Positions 12,201 to 27,200 of a DNA stretch of 64,000 nucleotides are shown here, in pieces. Both the position numbers and the translations under genes were made by a program. The DNA is from Aldrovandia affinis (taxonomy: Eukaryota; Chordata; Actinopteri; Notacanthiformes; Halosauridae): assembly GCA_029706075.1 (NCBI GenBank), contig JAINUG010000048.1:4086501-4150500 (forward strand), in the 5' to 3' direction. Each line of letters starts with the position of its first letter. The stretch's first letter is position 1. The notes under the pieces are model-generated. The model did not search any database. It was given only the letters and a program-made list of their open reading frames with translations, and was not told the DNA's origin.

Positions 12201-15200
12201 ACAGCTCTGTGGGGTCCAGTGCATGCACTGGGAGAGGGACAGGGAGTAAGTGGTAGGCCAGGACAACTGAGCTTATGAACAGAGAGCTGCGGGTTCAAAT
12301 CCCAGGTGGGACACTGCTGTTGTATCTGTTGCATAGTCCTTTACCTAAGTATTTCTGTAAATATCTATTTGTGTCATTTGTATTTCTTAGTATGTCAATA
12401 GCAGGCCAAGTCATTTGCTCTTAAAGGGTGTTTGCATTGAAAACAAGTAATGTGTTAAATCTATTGCTTACTATGCAAATACAGGTTTTTGGGGTATGAA
12501 AGGTATGAAAAGGGAATAAGTTATGGTTCAAATAAGTGGATTACAGTGCAACTAATATGCCATTGAGATTTAAATGGAATACAATTCACAAAAAACTTTC
12601 AAATAATTCAAATAAAATAACATGTGCAGTCTATCAAGACTAGATACAACTAGGTATTTTTTCAGCTGTGCTTACTAGGCTGGTTCTGGACAGTCTTGAG
12701 GATGGTCAGGGCGGCTTGGGTCGGGTCATGACCCAGTCGGATCTGGTTTCGTATCTTGAAGAGGAGGTCGAAGCTCACCAACAGTTTGTTGCCCACATTG
12801 AACAGACCTGATGACAGGAGGCATTTGTATCAAACAGGAAGTTTGAGGTCAAAGGTCAACATATAACTTATCTCCACATATTGAGAGTGGGTGCTTAGAG
12901 CTTAGTCCCCTTACACTAACACTTCTGATATCCTGATTGATTTCAGATATACTTAAGACATTAAAAAAATAGCATAATGGCAGCTTGCCATCACTACAAT
13001 TGTGTTTAAAACCTTTAATTGAATGTTTTTCCAAGGCAAATTTGTGTTTTACATTGATATGACATTGCTCCACCTAGGGCACTTATACAGTGCTAAATTA
13101 TAGAATTATAAACTGGTTCACCTAGGTAATTTGCTGCAAATTTCCATATACTATTTTACCTCAGAATAACATTTAACTGGGTAAAATATATAGGACCAAT
13201 GTAAAATACTGTAAATTGTGCACCATTTTGCCGGGTAAAAACTTTACAGTGTTTCATTGAAGTAATCTCAGACCTGTTCCACAATTCAAGTAAAGAAATT
13301 TAACAGCTGCCGCTCTTAGCATGGCGTATGTTATTCTGGTATGGTGTTGCTCCACTTGCCGACTAGTCTACTGCACTGAAATTTGCCCCGCATTTGTGAT
13401 AAATGAATTATTATTTGATATCATAATATTTATTAATTAAATATATACAATCAGGTCCATAAATATTTGTACATTAACAAAGTTATTGTTATTTTAGCTG
13501 TCTACAACAGCATATTGGAGTTTAAATTAAATAATGAATATGATTTGAATGAATATGAAAGTGCAGCTTTAATTTGAGGGTATTTACATCCAAATCGGGT
13601 GAACGGTGTAGGAATTACAGCACTTTTTATATGTGGTCTCTCCCTTTTTAAGGGACCAAAAGTAATTGGACAATTGGCTGCTCAGCTGTTCCATGGCCAG
13701 GTGTGTGTTATTCCCTCATTATTTAATTTACAAGTAAGCAGATAAAAGGTCTAGAGTTGACTAGAGTTTATTTCAAGTGTGGCATTTGCATTTGGAATCT
13801 GTTGCTGTTAACTCTCAACATGAAGTCCAAAGAGCTGTCACTGCCAGTGAAGCAAGCCATCATTAGTCTGAAAAATCTAAACAAATCCATCAGAGAGATA
13901 GCAAAAACATTAGGTGTAGCCAAATCAACTATTTGGTACATTCTTTAAAAGAAAGAATGCACTGGTGAGCTCAGGAACACCAAAAGGCCCGGAAGACCAC
14001 GGAAAACAACTATGGTGGATGACAGAAGAATTATTTCCCTGGTGAAAAAAACCCTTCACAACAGTTGGCCAGACCCTCAAGGAGGTAGGCGTATCTGTGT
14101 CAAAGTCAACAATCAAGAGAAGACTTCACCAGAGTAAATACAGAGGGTTTACCACAAGATGTAAACAATTGGTAAGCCTCAAGAACAGGAAGACCACATT
14201 GGAGTTTGCCAAAAAAACATCTAAAAAAGCCTGTACAGTTCTGGAACAACATCCTATGGACAGATGACATCAATTTGAATGATGGGAAGAGAAGAGTATG
14301 GAAAAGGGAAGGAACTACTCATGATCCAAAGCGTACCACCTCATCTGTGAAGCATGGTGGAGGTAGTGTTATGGCGTGGGCATGTATGGCTGCCAATGGA
14401 ACTGGTTCCCTTGTATTTATTGATGATGTGACTGCTGACAAAAGCAGCAGGATGAATTCTGAAGTGTATAGGGCTATATTATCTGCTCAGATTCAGCCAA
14501 ATGCTTAAAACCTCATTTGATGGCGCTTCACAGTGCAGATGGACAATTACCCCAAAGCATACTGCAAAAGCAACCCAAGGCAAAGAAGTGGAATGTTCTG
14601 CAATGGCCAAGTCAATCACCTGACCTGAATCCAATTGAGCATACATTTCACTTGCTGAAGGCAAAACTGAAGGCAAAACACCTCAAGAACAAGCAGGAAC
14701 TGAAGACAGTGGCGGTAAAGGCCTGGCAGAGCTTCGCCAGGGAAGAAACCCAGCATCTGGTGATGTCTATGGGTTCCAGACTTCAGGCAGTCATTGAATT
14801 GCAACCAAGTATTAAAAATAACAATTTAATTTATGATTATGTTAGTTTGTCCAATTAATTTTGAGCCCCTAAAATTGGGGGGGCTATGTATAAAAATGGT
14901 TGTAATTCCTACACGGTTCATACAATATTTTTAACAAAACACTTCAATTAAAGCTGAAAGTCTACACTTAAAGCACATCTTGATTGTTTCATTTAAAACC
15001 CATTGTGCTGGTGTACAGAGCCAAAATTATGAAAATTGTGTCACTGTCCAAATGCTTATGGACCTGACTGTAAATATAAATTAATTTGATTTACAGTGCT
15101 TTTCCCTTGTAAAAATGGTGAGAGTTTTCTGCAGGTACACTGGTGTATGTTGCACAGTTATACCTGGATGGATATCAGTGAAGCTGTGCAGCGCCAAGCA

Positions 15201-18200
15201 CTGGGGGTTCAGACAGATCTTCAGCTGGATAGTGGCCGTCTGGATGTGGGAGTCGGTCAGAAGCCAGCAGTCCTCCTGCCCCGCAACTGAACTGCAACAC
15301 AGAGCAAACAAACTGCACTTAGAAAAAGCGCACAAACACACCACACCACCCGCACTTCAAAACAGCAGAGCTAACACTCCAAATAGACCGCACTTCAAAA
15401 CAGGAGACAAAAATCTAAACAGACTGCACTTCATAACAAGTGAGCAAGAGACCACCTACACCTATAAGCCAAAGACATAAACCAACCAATCATAAATACC
15501 TAGCAGCAATGATCTACAGAACTCATGCACACATGCGCACCCTTGTGACCCCTGAGAGACTGCCTCACCTCTGGCCACCCTTAAATAGGGGGAAGTGGCA
15601 GAGGGTGCAGTGCAGGGCCGCGGACTCGTAAAACCTGGGCCAGCTGGACTGTTCCAGGGCCACGCCCCCGTCTTCGCCGCTACTGGACAGGACCACCTGG
15701 GTGCTGTTGAGCGTCTGGATGAGCACCATGGCCTCCTGAAGCTCCGCCTCGCTCTCTGGGATCTGGACAGAGCGGCGCAGCAGCTGCAGGGTGGACTGGC
15801 GCTGGGTTTCCCGCTGCACAGCATTCAGGGCTCGGTACGGGTCCAGAAGGCCTGCCGGGGCCACGTTGGGTCCACTCTGAACCTGGACACACGGACACAT
15901 GGGAGGGGGACACTTAACAGACAAACATTTATCAGAAGCACAGTGCCCCCGGCCAGAATCCCTCGAGCCTGGCGGAACGCTGGAAACAGATTTACGTCAC
16001 GGAGCTGTGAGAGTGAGGAATGTGGTGTGCAGTAGCTGTGTGGCTTGCATAATTTGACACAGGTTAAAATTGTGGGCTGTTGCTGAGAATTAACAAGTTC
16101 ACTGGGCATGTGTGGAGAAAGTAGGGGTTACAGCCAGAGAGATATACATGTGTATATATATATATACACACACTACCAGTCAAAAGTATTAGAAGACCCC
16201 CATTTTCCAGTTTTTAACAAAATGTAAGCAGTTCAAGTCCAGTGAATAACCTGAAATGTACAAAGGTAAGCGGTGAAATGCCAGAGGTTATAAAAAAATA
16301 AAAAAAATAAAAAATAAGTTTAGGTTACCAAAAACTGAAAAATAATGTAAATTTTTTGGCAGTGAGTAGTTTCCTACACCATCAAAAGGCACTTGGAAAC
16401 TGGAGGAAACTCTGACAGGAAGAGGTCTGGCAGACCCATAGCCACAACAAAATCAGAAGACAAGTTTCTGATAGTCAACAGCTTGAGTGATAGGTGGCTC
16501 ACAGGACAACAGCTTCAAGCACAGCTTAACACTGGTCCAAGTAAAGAAGTCTCAGTTTCAACTGTGAAGAGAAGACTTCGAGCTGCAGGTTTGACAGGTC
16601 AGGTGGCAGTAAGAAAACCATTGCTAAGATGGCAAAATAAGAAAAAGAGGCTTGCCTGGGCCATGAACCACCACCAGTGGACTACTGAAGACTGGAAGAA
16701 GGTCTTATGGACCGATTAATAAAAATTTGAAATCTTGACATTTTAAAAGGTTTTTGTAGGCTGTCCAGCAGGCAAAAGGATGGTTCCTCAGTGTGTGACA
16801 CCAACTGTCAAACATGGAGGAGGAAGCATGATGGTCTGGGGCTCTTTTGCTGGATCCAGAGTCAGCGACTTGCAGATTGACTATTTTTCAGTTATTGGTA
16901 ACCTAAACTTTTTTTTTAACCTCTGGCAGTTTACCGCTTGCCTTTGTAACATTTCAGGTTATTCATTGGACTTGAACTGCTTAAATTTCAGTAAAAACTG
17001 GAAAATGGGGGTGTTCTAAAACTTTTGACCGGTAGTGTATAGAGAGAGAAAGAGAGAGAGGGTCGGAGAGATGTAGGGAGACACTCACAATAACCTTGGG
17101 CTTCTTGGTGAGCTTCTTGGTGAGCTCCCAGCCACAGAAGGGACACTCCACAGGTTTGTGTCGGTTCTTGTAGACGTAGTTACACTCAGGGTTCTTACAC
17201 TTCCCCCTGCCCCGAGCTGTCGACAAGCCCAGGTCCTGTTATAGGGCCAAGGAGAGAGCAGATTTACATGCACAAACACACGCTCATGAACACACAGGCT
17301 TACAAATGTTATCATTTTCATTTTCATGCACTTATTTCTGAGGAATACAGTATATAATTTTTACTTGATCGGTTGTAGATATATTAAGTAAGTGCATACA
17401 ATTCAGTTTGTTTAGTACATTTATGTGGAGGTGTGTGTATGCAATACAGACCGCTTCGCTATCTTAGGTCAAATATTTTCCATAAGCAAATTTGTGTGCA
17501 AAGAAAACAATCATCTTTCTAAACAAGGGTTTAGTTTCAACATTGAGAAGCCAGAAATCTACAAGTCTATGCACCAAACAAACATTTTTAGTATTTCTCG
17601 GGCCACATTGCAGCGATCACTCAGACCTGCCATTTCTCCCTCCACAACATCCGGAGGATCCGACTGTTCCTCACCCAAGAGGCCACACAACTCCTGGTCC
17701 AGGCCCTGGTGATCTCACATCTGGACTACTGCAATTCCTTGCTGGCAGGCCTACCGGCCTGTGCCATCAAGCCACTGCAACTAGTCCAGAATGCTGCCGC
17801 TTGTCTGGTGTTCAACCAGACGAAGTTCACCCACATCACCCCTCTACTCTCCTCTCTGCACTGGCTCCCCATCGCAGCACGCATCAGATTCAAATCACTG
17901 GTGCTTGCTTTTCAAGCGGCTAGAGGTACTGCTCCCCCATACCTCCAGTCACTCATCACTCCCTATACCCCAGCCAGACCCCTCCGCTCCACCTCCTCTG
18001 AGAAACTGACTGCCCCATCCTTCTGGGCGCCTGGCAGCCGCTCCTCGCAGTCTCGTCTCTTCTCTGTCCTGAGCCCTCGCTGGTGGAATGACCTTCCGCA
18101 ATCGGTCAGGACCACGGAATCACTTGCGATCTTCCGAAAGAGACTCAAAACCTACCTGTTCAGACTCCACTACCTAATTGTCTCCACTAATTGTCATCAC

Positions 18201-21200
18201 CACTGCCTACTTGCTCAACACTATATACCCCTGCTTACTCCATTTAATAAAAAAAAATAAATAAAGATTGCATTAGGAGGTAGTGGAACTTACCAGAGTA
18301 GTGGTGGTGTGCTTAAGGGAAACAACAGACAGAACCTTCAGTCCTTTATCTGTCACTATAAGCTGGCTGCTGTTCACTGGAATTGAGTGCTCCTACAAGA
18401 GAAGGCACAATCACCTCTAATAACAAACATGGATAAGTACAAGAGCAGTACATGTATGATGGTTAAAAAGACTTGGGTTGAATTCTAAAACTTTATCATC
18501 CCTGCTCGGGGAGCAAGGCCGACCTCTGATTGGTCTGGCAAGAGACTGTTTTATGTGAAATGAAGCGGTTCTCAACAGAGCGTTGTTGCGTGAGCAGCAT
18601 ACCACAGACATCATGCCATGATCGGGCGGGGCACACCACTGGGGGGGGGTGACTGGCGTCTCACCTGCTGTGTGTGGTCCGACTTGACCGCGTGTCCCAG
18701 CTGTTTGAGTGTGCTGGGCTTCAGCCCCCCCACCTTCCCCACAGGACACCTGACTAGAAAGACAAAGAGGGAGGTCAGAGGGGTTCAGATTCCAGAGACA
18801 CAAAGCAACTACAGAGGAAGAGCCAGAGCCTACGCAGATATGAACCCAACCCTAACAATTATACTACCCTAGGGCGGTAGTATAGAATAATGGTTAGGGA
18901 ACTGGACTTGTAATGCTAAGATTGCAGGTTCAATTCCCAGTTGGGGCCTCAGCCCCTGAGCAAGGTACTTAACCTGAAATGCTTCAGTTAATATCCAGCT
19001 GTATAAATGGGTTGTATGTATAAGAAATGTAAACTGTGTCGCTCTGGATAAGAGCGTCTGCTAAATGCCTGTAAAGTAATGTAAACCCTCTAAAATATAT
19101 ATATTACTATTGGAACAATGATAGATTTGAAAAATTTCCTAACAACAGTATGCATATCCTCTATCTACCATTGTCATAAATAACAGAACAACTCAAGACA
19201 TGATGTAAATTTTGTAGTAGCAACTAGGTGCATTATGTTTTGATTGAGGCATATGTATTTGAACAGAGGTGTCTATGCTACCGTGCTGGCCTACCTGTTT
19301 TGCTGTTGGTTTTTGATGCTTCATACTTGAACTTATCTGAAGACACTGTGACCCACTGAACAAGACCAGCTCGGGTCCCTGTGCCTGTTTGAACTTTCAT
19401 TAAAAACAAAACATTTGAAGGTGAAGAAACAATGAAAAGTTTTGTGATGAACAATATAACATATTAACAATATGTTATGAGCAACTGTGCATTAAGTCAG
19501 AGAAAAGCCATAGTAAACTTGGTTTCAGGGCCCCTGTGAAAAATTCAACATCTCAAAATAATTGAGTGGCACTAAAACAAATGGTTTCACACTCTAGTGA
19601 AATAATAAATGTTATTTGTCACATAAAACATGCCTGCTCTAAGCAAAACAGGAACAAAACAAGATCCTTCTTTAAGACAAATTAATCGGTTTGTTTAGCA
19701 CTTTTGAAGAAAATGACTGACTTTGAGGAGGAAGTTGTCTCTGTTGAACTGTGTGGGTGGGAGCAGGGAGGATGGCACGGACCGGACGCTTCGGCCCAAA
19801 CCTGGCACACTTCTCCCGCTTTTTGGGCCTGCTACCCGCAGTCCTGGGCGTCGGTGTGGGTGAGGGGCTGTGGAGACACGGAGTGAGAAACAGTGTGAGA
19901 GAGTGCCACTCCCTTCACAGCCACTCCATGTGGTAAATGCTGCTTATTAGTGAAACGCTTTGAAACAGCTTTTCCACATGCCAAGCCCCGTGTGTGCAGA
20001 GTCAAAAGTGCATGCCACTTGAAAGGATCGCAAGGGACATTGATCCGATTCTGCAGTGCTCACTTAGTAGTCGTCTGTGGCTCAGCAGCAGGCAGCTTGA
20101 AATCACCCCCTTCTGATGGCTTGACAGTGACTTTTGGCCCAGTACTGGGCTGAGGGCTTTGGCTTGTGCTCTGGCCTCCTGTGGCCCTGTCCTTGGGAGT
20201 GTTGGGCTTGGCCTTTGGAGGGACATACTTCTCCTCCGGTGTGTCCTGATCAGGAGGAGTGGCATGGGCCTGGCTGCCACCTCTGAGATGCAATGGCAAT
20301 TCCGGTTGGATCGGCAGTGGTGGCGCTTGGCCTGAGCCCTCTTCGCCTGTGGAGTACAGAGGCCTGTCAGTCAGCTGGGTTTGAGGTGGACTCCTTCCTT
20401 TCAACTTAGGAATGAGATCAAATATTTGATTACTTAATATTCAACCATGAGATCACTAATCAAGAGCTCTGATTAACATTATCTCTACTCCCTACAATAA
20501 CCAATTTGCTGAAAAAAGTGCTGATTGTTCAATTCATTTAAATGAAGCAACATCGGTTTTTACCCATGAATGTCTTACATGGTTTTTTAAACTTCATGTC
20601 TAATTACTGTATGTCCAGTGTGTTCACATCTCTATTATGATCAGTCAGAATTAGAAAGGGCATCCCTCGAGGCTCTAGAGGCCGCCTGTTCCAACCACAT
20701 CTGGGAGTAACCACATTGAAAGCTTCTTTTATATCCGTTTTCATGTCACTCTCATTAACTGCAAATTCTGCAAACTCTATACATCTGACTATATTGAAGA
20801 CTTCATTTTAAAATTGGTAGAGGGCAGCTAGTTGCATGAAGGAAATAGTTTCAGTCTCCTTCCTGTGGAGTGCTGTGTTCATAGAATCCCCAAAGTTTTG
20901 ACAGTGACACCCAGAAAATCAATGGTATGCAAATCTGAGTGGGCAGTGCATTTCAAGGTAGGAACAGGTGTGTTAATTCACCAACAAAATCCGCTCTGCT
21001 GAAGACCCAGACCACACAAAAAATATGCCATCAATTAATCTGTACCACTGGGGTATACATCTCTTTAATATGTTCAGTTAGCTTCAAAATAACATATGAT
21101 ACATTTTCATAAGCCCCTCACTAACACACAAAAACACCTTTCCAGGCCTGTCCTTTGTCCCCATCCAGACTAAAGATCTGGCCATTGCTGTCGACTTGTT

Positions 21201-24200
21201 GACTGGCTGTTGAGCTGGCCGTGAAAAGTGCAATCTATTTTAAAACCTTGTAAAAATTGTACTCCTCTTAAAGTTTTAAAGTTTTTAATTAGGCTACTAC
21301 TTGTTATCTGTTTTGTTCCCATTTCCCTCATCGGCTTTGCTTGGTGAGTATTTTATCCGTGTTTGTGCTCCGCATGTTTTAACCCAGTATAGTTAGTCGA
21401 CGCGCTGACGCCACTTTATTATTTTGTTTTTTTTGTTTTTGATGGTATCCTGGGTGGGGGTACGCTTCGGGGTGTGGGCGAACCCGTAAATGGTTCTTCC
21501 TTACACTCGCGAGTTCAGCGTTTAAAGCCGCCTCGAGCCCGGTAACCCATCGGAAGACTAGAGAGGAAGTTTATCCGTTATTGCAAAAAATCTAGAACGT
21601 AGTCTGGGTTTAAGTAGTTCCTGACATACAGTACCTACACAGGAATTTTCGGATTCCAAATCTATAGCAGTGCCAAATTCGCATCAAAAACACCATCTAA
21701 TTAGGGAACAGGAATCTGCTCGAAAGGCCTCTTCTATCGTGCATAATAAACTTGAACCTGCTACTATTCCCTCCATGATTACCACACGTAGAAAATGTGG
21801 GCAGAGACTACAGAGGGGACTGAATGTCGATAACTTGATTAAAATTCCATGTTTTAACTGCCCCAAAAATAGCACACGCTCTAATACGAACATTAATATG
21901 GCACTTTTTACAGTAAGTGTAGAGCGACGGCTCTGCAACCCTTGTTGAATCATGCCCCCCAAACTACTGGTCTATTCAATCAATCATACAGAATAAAAGA
22001 GGCGGGGGTTTAGCCTTAATTTTTTCAGACCAATTTTGCTGAACCCAGATTGATTTAGGTACATTTCTTTCCTTCAAATATCTTGCCATCGTCAAACATA
22101 CTTATCTTAACAGTTTACAGACCACCAAAACAATCCTCAGAATTCCTTTCTGAAATCTCTGAGCTATTATCTACTGTCATCATGAGCTATAACAGAATAA
22201 TCATTACTGGTGACATGAATATTCACATCAACCGTAGTACGGACTTGAAGGCCATGGACTTCCTGGATATCTTAGACAACCTAGGATTAATTCAACACGT
22301 TAAAGAAGTTACCCATAGATTAGGCAACACACTTGATCTGGTAATATCTTATGGGATAGGCATTGAAAATGTATCAGTATCCGATATAACTGTCTCTGAT
22401 CATTTCTGTGTTTTCTTTGATGTTCTCCTAAATGCACCGAGCAATAAAAGAAAATGTACTATTCAGAAAAGGTTCTTGGACGCCACAGTGGAAACTAAAT
22501 TCTCTGAGCTTGTAAACTCTCTTAATCTATGTAACGAACTTCATTCCTTAGATGAAATGGTCGATGCCTTTAATGATAACGTGAGTAGTGCATTAAACAC
22601 TGTCGCTCCAATAAAGACTAAAACAAAGTTATGTAGGAAAACTTCACCTTGAATAAATAGTACTATCCGTGCCCAAAAAAGGGTATGCAGAGTGGCTGAA
22701 CGAACTTGGAGGAAATCTAAACTGGAGGTACACCGCAGCATTTTTAAGGAGCATATTATTGCATATAATAATGTCATTCGCTCTGAGAGAAAAGCCTATT
22801 TCTCAAGGATCATTGCAGAGAACAATGGCAATTCCAGGGTATTATTTTCAACAATTGACCAGCTTTTAAACCCTGTACCAATTTTGGATCCTCTCGGTAT
22901 GGCGTCTGCTGAAAAATGCGATGAATTTGCTCAGTATTTTAATACAAAAATAACAACCATTTGGGCAGGTATTGTCAGACATATTAATGACGCACACAAG
23001 CTATCTTCTGACAATAAAGCAACCTTGAAGCATTTTAATAGTATCTCTGAAGCTGATCTTAATAAAATCGTGACACAAAGTAAGTCATCAACTTGTAATC
23101 TTGACCCTGTCCCTACAAAATTTCTTTAAAAAACTGTCTCACTGAACCAGTGAAAATAATCAATACATCTCTTGAGACCGGAACTTTTCCAAATGCTTTC
23201 AAAACCGCAGTCGTGAAACCGCTTTTGAAAAAAACAAACCTGGATCCAAATGTCCTAAGCAATTATAGACCCATTTCTAATTTACCGTTTATAAGTAAGG
23301 TTCTCGAAAAAGTAGTCTTTAACCAATTAAATTACTTTCTAAGTGAAAATGACATTTTGGAAAAATTCCAGTCAGGCTTTAGGTTCACAGTACAGAGACG
23401 GCACTGGTCAAAATAATCAATGATCTCAGACTTAGTGCTGACGTCGGAAGGGTCTCGGTTCTTGTTCTGCTGGACTTGAGCGCTGCCTTTGATACTCTTG
23501 ATCACGGTATACTACTGAATCGACTGGAAAACTGGGTTGGTTTATCCGATTGTGCTTTAAAAATCTCACACAAAGAAAATGTTATGTTAGTCTCAGAGCT
23601 CACACATCAGAGATATACGACATGGCTTTTGGGGTTGCACAAGGAAGCTGTCTTGGCCCTCTGCTTTTTTCATTGTACATGTTACCGTTAGGTCACATAA
23701 TTAGAGATCATAACGTCGACTTTCACAGTTACGCTGACGTCACACAATTATACATCGCAATGGAGCCAAATGACTCAGTTGCTTTGTGCTCCTTGACTGC
23801 CTGTCTGTCTGCCGTAGAACAATGGATGAGTAAAAACTTTTTAAAACTTAATGAGGACAAAACGTACGTTTTATTACTTGGCCCAAAAGACAAAAGGGAA
23901 GTAGTTTTGAATAATTTGCGGAGCAATACGCTGCCGAGTTCTCTGGGGAAATTGACTTCTTGGATCAAACCTGAAGTCACAAGTCTTGGTGTTATCCTAG
24001 ACTCAGATTTAAGTCCCAAATCAACAAGGTGACGAAAACATAATTTTTCCATCTTAAAAATATAGCAAAAGTTTGACAATTTATTAAACAACAAGATGCC
24101 GAAAAATTGATTCACGCCTTTGTTTCGTCAAGGTTGGACTATTGCAACTCTGTCTATTCTGGTTGCCCAAAAAACGCTTTAAGGAGCCTCCAGCTCGTTC

Positions 24201-27200
24201 AAAATGCGGCAGCCAGAATCCTCACTAGAACGAGACGCACCGAGCACATTATCCCTATTTTATTTACTCTGGAATTGGCTTCCTATTGAGGCTAGAATTG
24301 ATTTTAAAATTTTATTTTTAACTTTTAAAGCCCTACATGGACTGGCGCCGGGGTATTTGTCCGATGCGCTTCGGTCATATATTCCGGCGCGTGCCCTCCG
24401 GTCGCAGGATGCGGGGTTATTAGTTGTCCTGCCCATGGCCCAAAAAACGGTTGGAGGTAGGGCTTTCTATTTTAGAGCTCCTTTTCTATGGAATAGCCTC
24501 CCCATCTCTATTAGGGAGGCTGATTCCACTAATGTTTTTAAATCCAGACTCAAAACATACTTATTCACTCAATTTTATGGCTGAGTTTGGCGTACATATG
24601 CGCACGCACACACATACATACACATACACAGTTTTTAAAATTATATTAATTTGAATACATTTTAGTTTTGCTTTGTTTTTAGTTTTTCTTTTCTTTTTCT
24701 TTTCTGTTAAGCACTTTGAGACCGCTCTGCGATGAAAAGTGCTATATAAATGAGGGTTATTATTATTATTATTATTAAAGATCCCTTCAATGCAAGGACT
24801 GAACTTTTATTGTTTTTCAGGCACATTAAGCTCAAAAGCTTTGTTTTCAAGAACAAGCCCTCTCTCCAGTCTACAAATAAAGTGTCTTGGATTCTGGCTA
24901 AACAGTGAACTAATGTTTAAAGTGCAAATGAATGATGAACAAACAAATATTAAACCGATACTTGATTTTTATATTGTAACAAGCCCTGTTTTCCTTGTTC
25001 AATTAAGTTTATTATGCTTCAGATGACTACTATATTTTCCACTTTTGATTATGGTGATGTTATTAACATAACAACCCATAGGGATGCTCTTGGGAGGCTG
25101 GATATCCTCTACCATTCTGCCATTATATGACTGTTCCTGTCTGACTGTTTTCTTATGTGTTGAGGCCAGACTCTTGGGCAACTTATTGTTGAAAGGTTCG
25201 AGCAAATTCTAATGCTTGTCAATTAATTAAAAAAACTTTCAGATTTCAGTTTTATATCAACGGTATTCGCTATGGTGAGCCTAAGAACCTGGCATAATAT
25301 AATTCACTGATATCATTAATTGCCCTGCCTGTTAATGAGTATATATGAGTGAGTACAGATAATTTAGTATTTATTATTTTTAGTCATGACTTTTTTAAAA
25401 AACTGGGTTCAATTATTCAAATATTCTGGGAAGCCATAGACATATGAACATACCTCCGATTAAAACACACTGGTAATATTCTCTAAATGCAATCAAAATT
25501 TATATGGAAAGGGGCCACTTTTGTGAGTGTTTTTATTTAATAACCAGAAGTTTCAAGTTTTCAAGACTATCTTAAAGTAGCTTTATCACACCTCTATTCC
25601 AATCTTGGTTAATACAGCAGTCTGGGTTATCTCATACCTCAATCATTATTTGGCTCAAATTCTGCTAATTCTAACACATCCTACCAACTGTTCACCATCT
25701 ACAAAGAGCACTGGGATGCAAAAAAATGTATGCCAAATGTGCACCAAATGTGCAGCTAATAAAGAACCATATACAAGAAAGAACAAATAAAATGCACATG
25801 GAAACTTTAAACTGTGTGGGGGATACTTTTCTCTATATATTTTTTCATTACATGAATATTTGGTACACATATTCCGTTTGCATCCCAGGACTATTTCTAT
25901 TATTTACTTCTTTCCTGGTCCCCGTACAGACTTTTGTTTGTGCATATTACAACAGTAATGCATACTCACTGCAGGAACCCACTTGCCCCCGAGGTGCTGA
26001 CCACACTTAGGGCAGTAGGGCGGTTTGTGACGAGTAACGTAGGAGAAAGAGCAGCCAGGTGTGTTGCAGTTTCCACGCCCCCTTCTGGTGTATTTTATTG
26101 ACTAGAGTTCAAATGAAACAGGAAACAGCACAACTCTCATCACTCTAAGATTAAAAGTCGCTGGTCTGTTCAAGAGCAAACAAGGCCCTTGCTAAGGCAC
26201 GGCTTTACATAGAAATGACCCAATATGTGACATTCAAAAATAAACTCACCAGTTTAAAAGACTGTTGGACATCAGGCTCCACGCTGGATAGCACTGGTAC
26301 AATGAAAACAGAGCTGGCCGCAGGTGACGCTTTGGTTCCAATCACGTCCTACAGCAAGACAAATTTGAACAACAGATACTGCTGCTATTTGATTTGAACA
26401 ACAGATACTTTTGATTGTATGCCTATTGTTAGGATTATTGTAAATGTGTACGATGAATCTTTTTTTTTTTATCCCTTTTTTCACTCCAGTTGGAATCGCC
26501 AATTGCACCTCTTGAGACACCACTGCACCGCCTGCACCCATATAACAGAAAGACCACTGCAGCTGAAGTGTGTGCACTTTCCCATATGCCCATTTTACAC
26601 CTTAAAGGCCACAGAGTGGTGCAGCAGAGCTTCATCAGCGTATCTCTCACTGACAACAGATGGTAGCCCGTAGGCACTTGATACATCCCTGGGAGGAGCT
26701 AATGCACAGGTAAGCCCTAGAAACATGGCTGACTTAAACCCTACAGATGGCATTGTCCCTACCTCTGTTGGGACAATGCCAACTGTGTCCGTTAGCCGAC
26801 TATGAGCAGGAGTCCACAGCAGAATGGATGACCTGCAATATCTTGGCTATAGGGCCCAACCTACATTCGTGAAGAGCACCTTTACTGACTGAGCCGCTTG
26901 GGGGGGGGGATGGGGGTGTAGATATATGCTGAGGGAAGGTGGTCTTACTTGGTTGGGAATAATGGTGACCAGATGAGCTGTATCCAATTTGCCTTCCTGA
27001 ACTGCCTGGCTGCCCACGCTCCTCTCCTCCATCACCATGCCAACAGCACTGTTAGCCTCAGCCACTTCCACAGACTCCTTCAGCACGAAATTAGAGGCCT
27101 GCTTGTCTTGGTACTGGGAGAGGATCTCCTGGAGGACCCCTGAGCGGCTGAGCACAGCGGCTGTCTCATTTGTCAGCCCCTCGATGGCAATGCACTGCTC

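Noticed and set aside
15595-16035. Plus-strand open frame of 146 codons
   Set aside because: Shadow of hmgxb3 exon 12 running into the intron.
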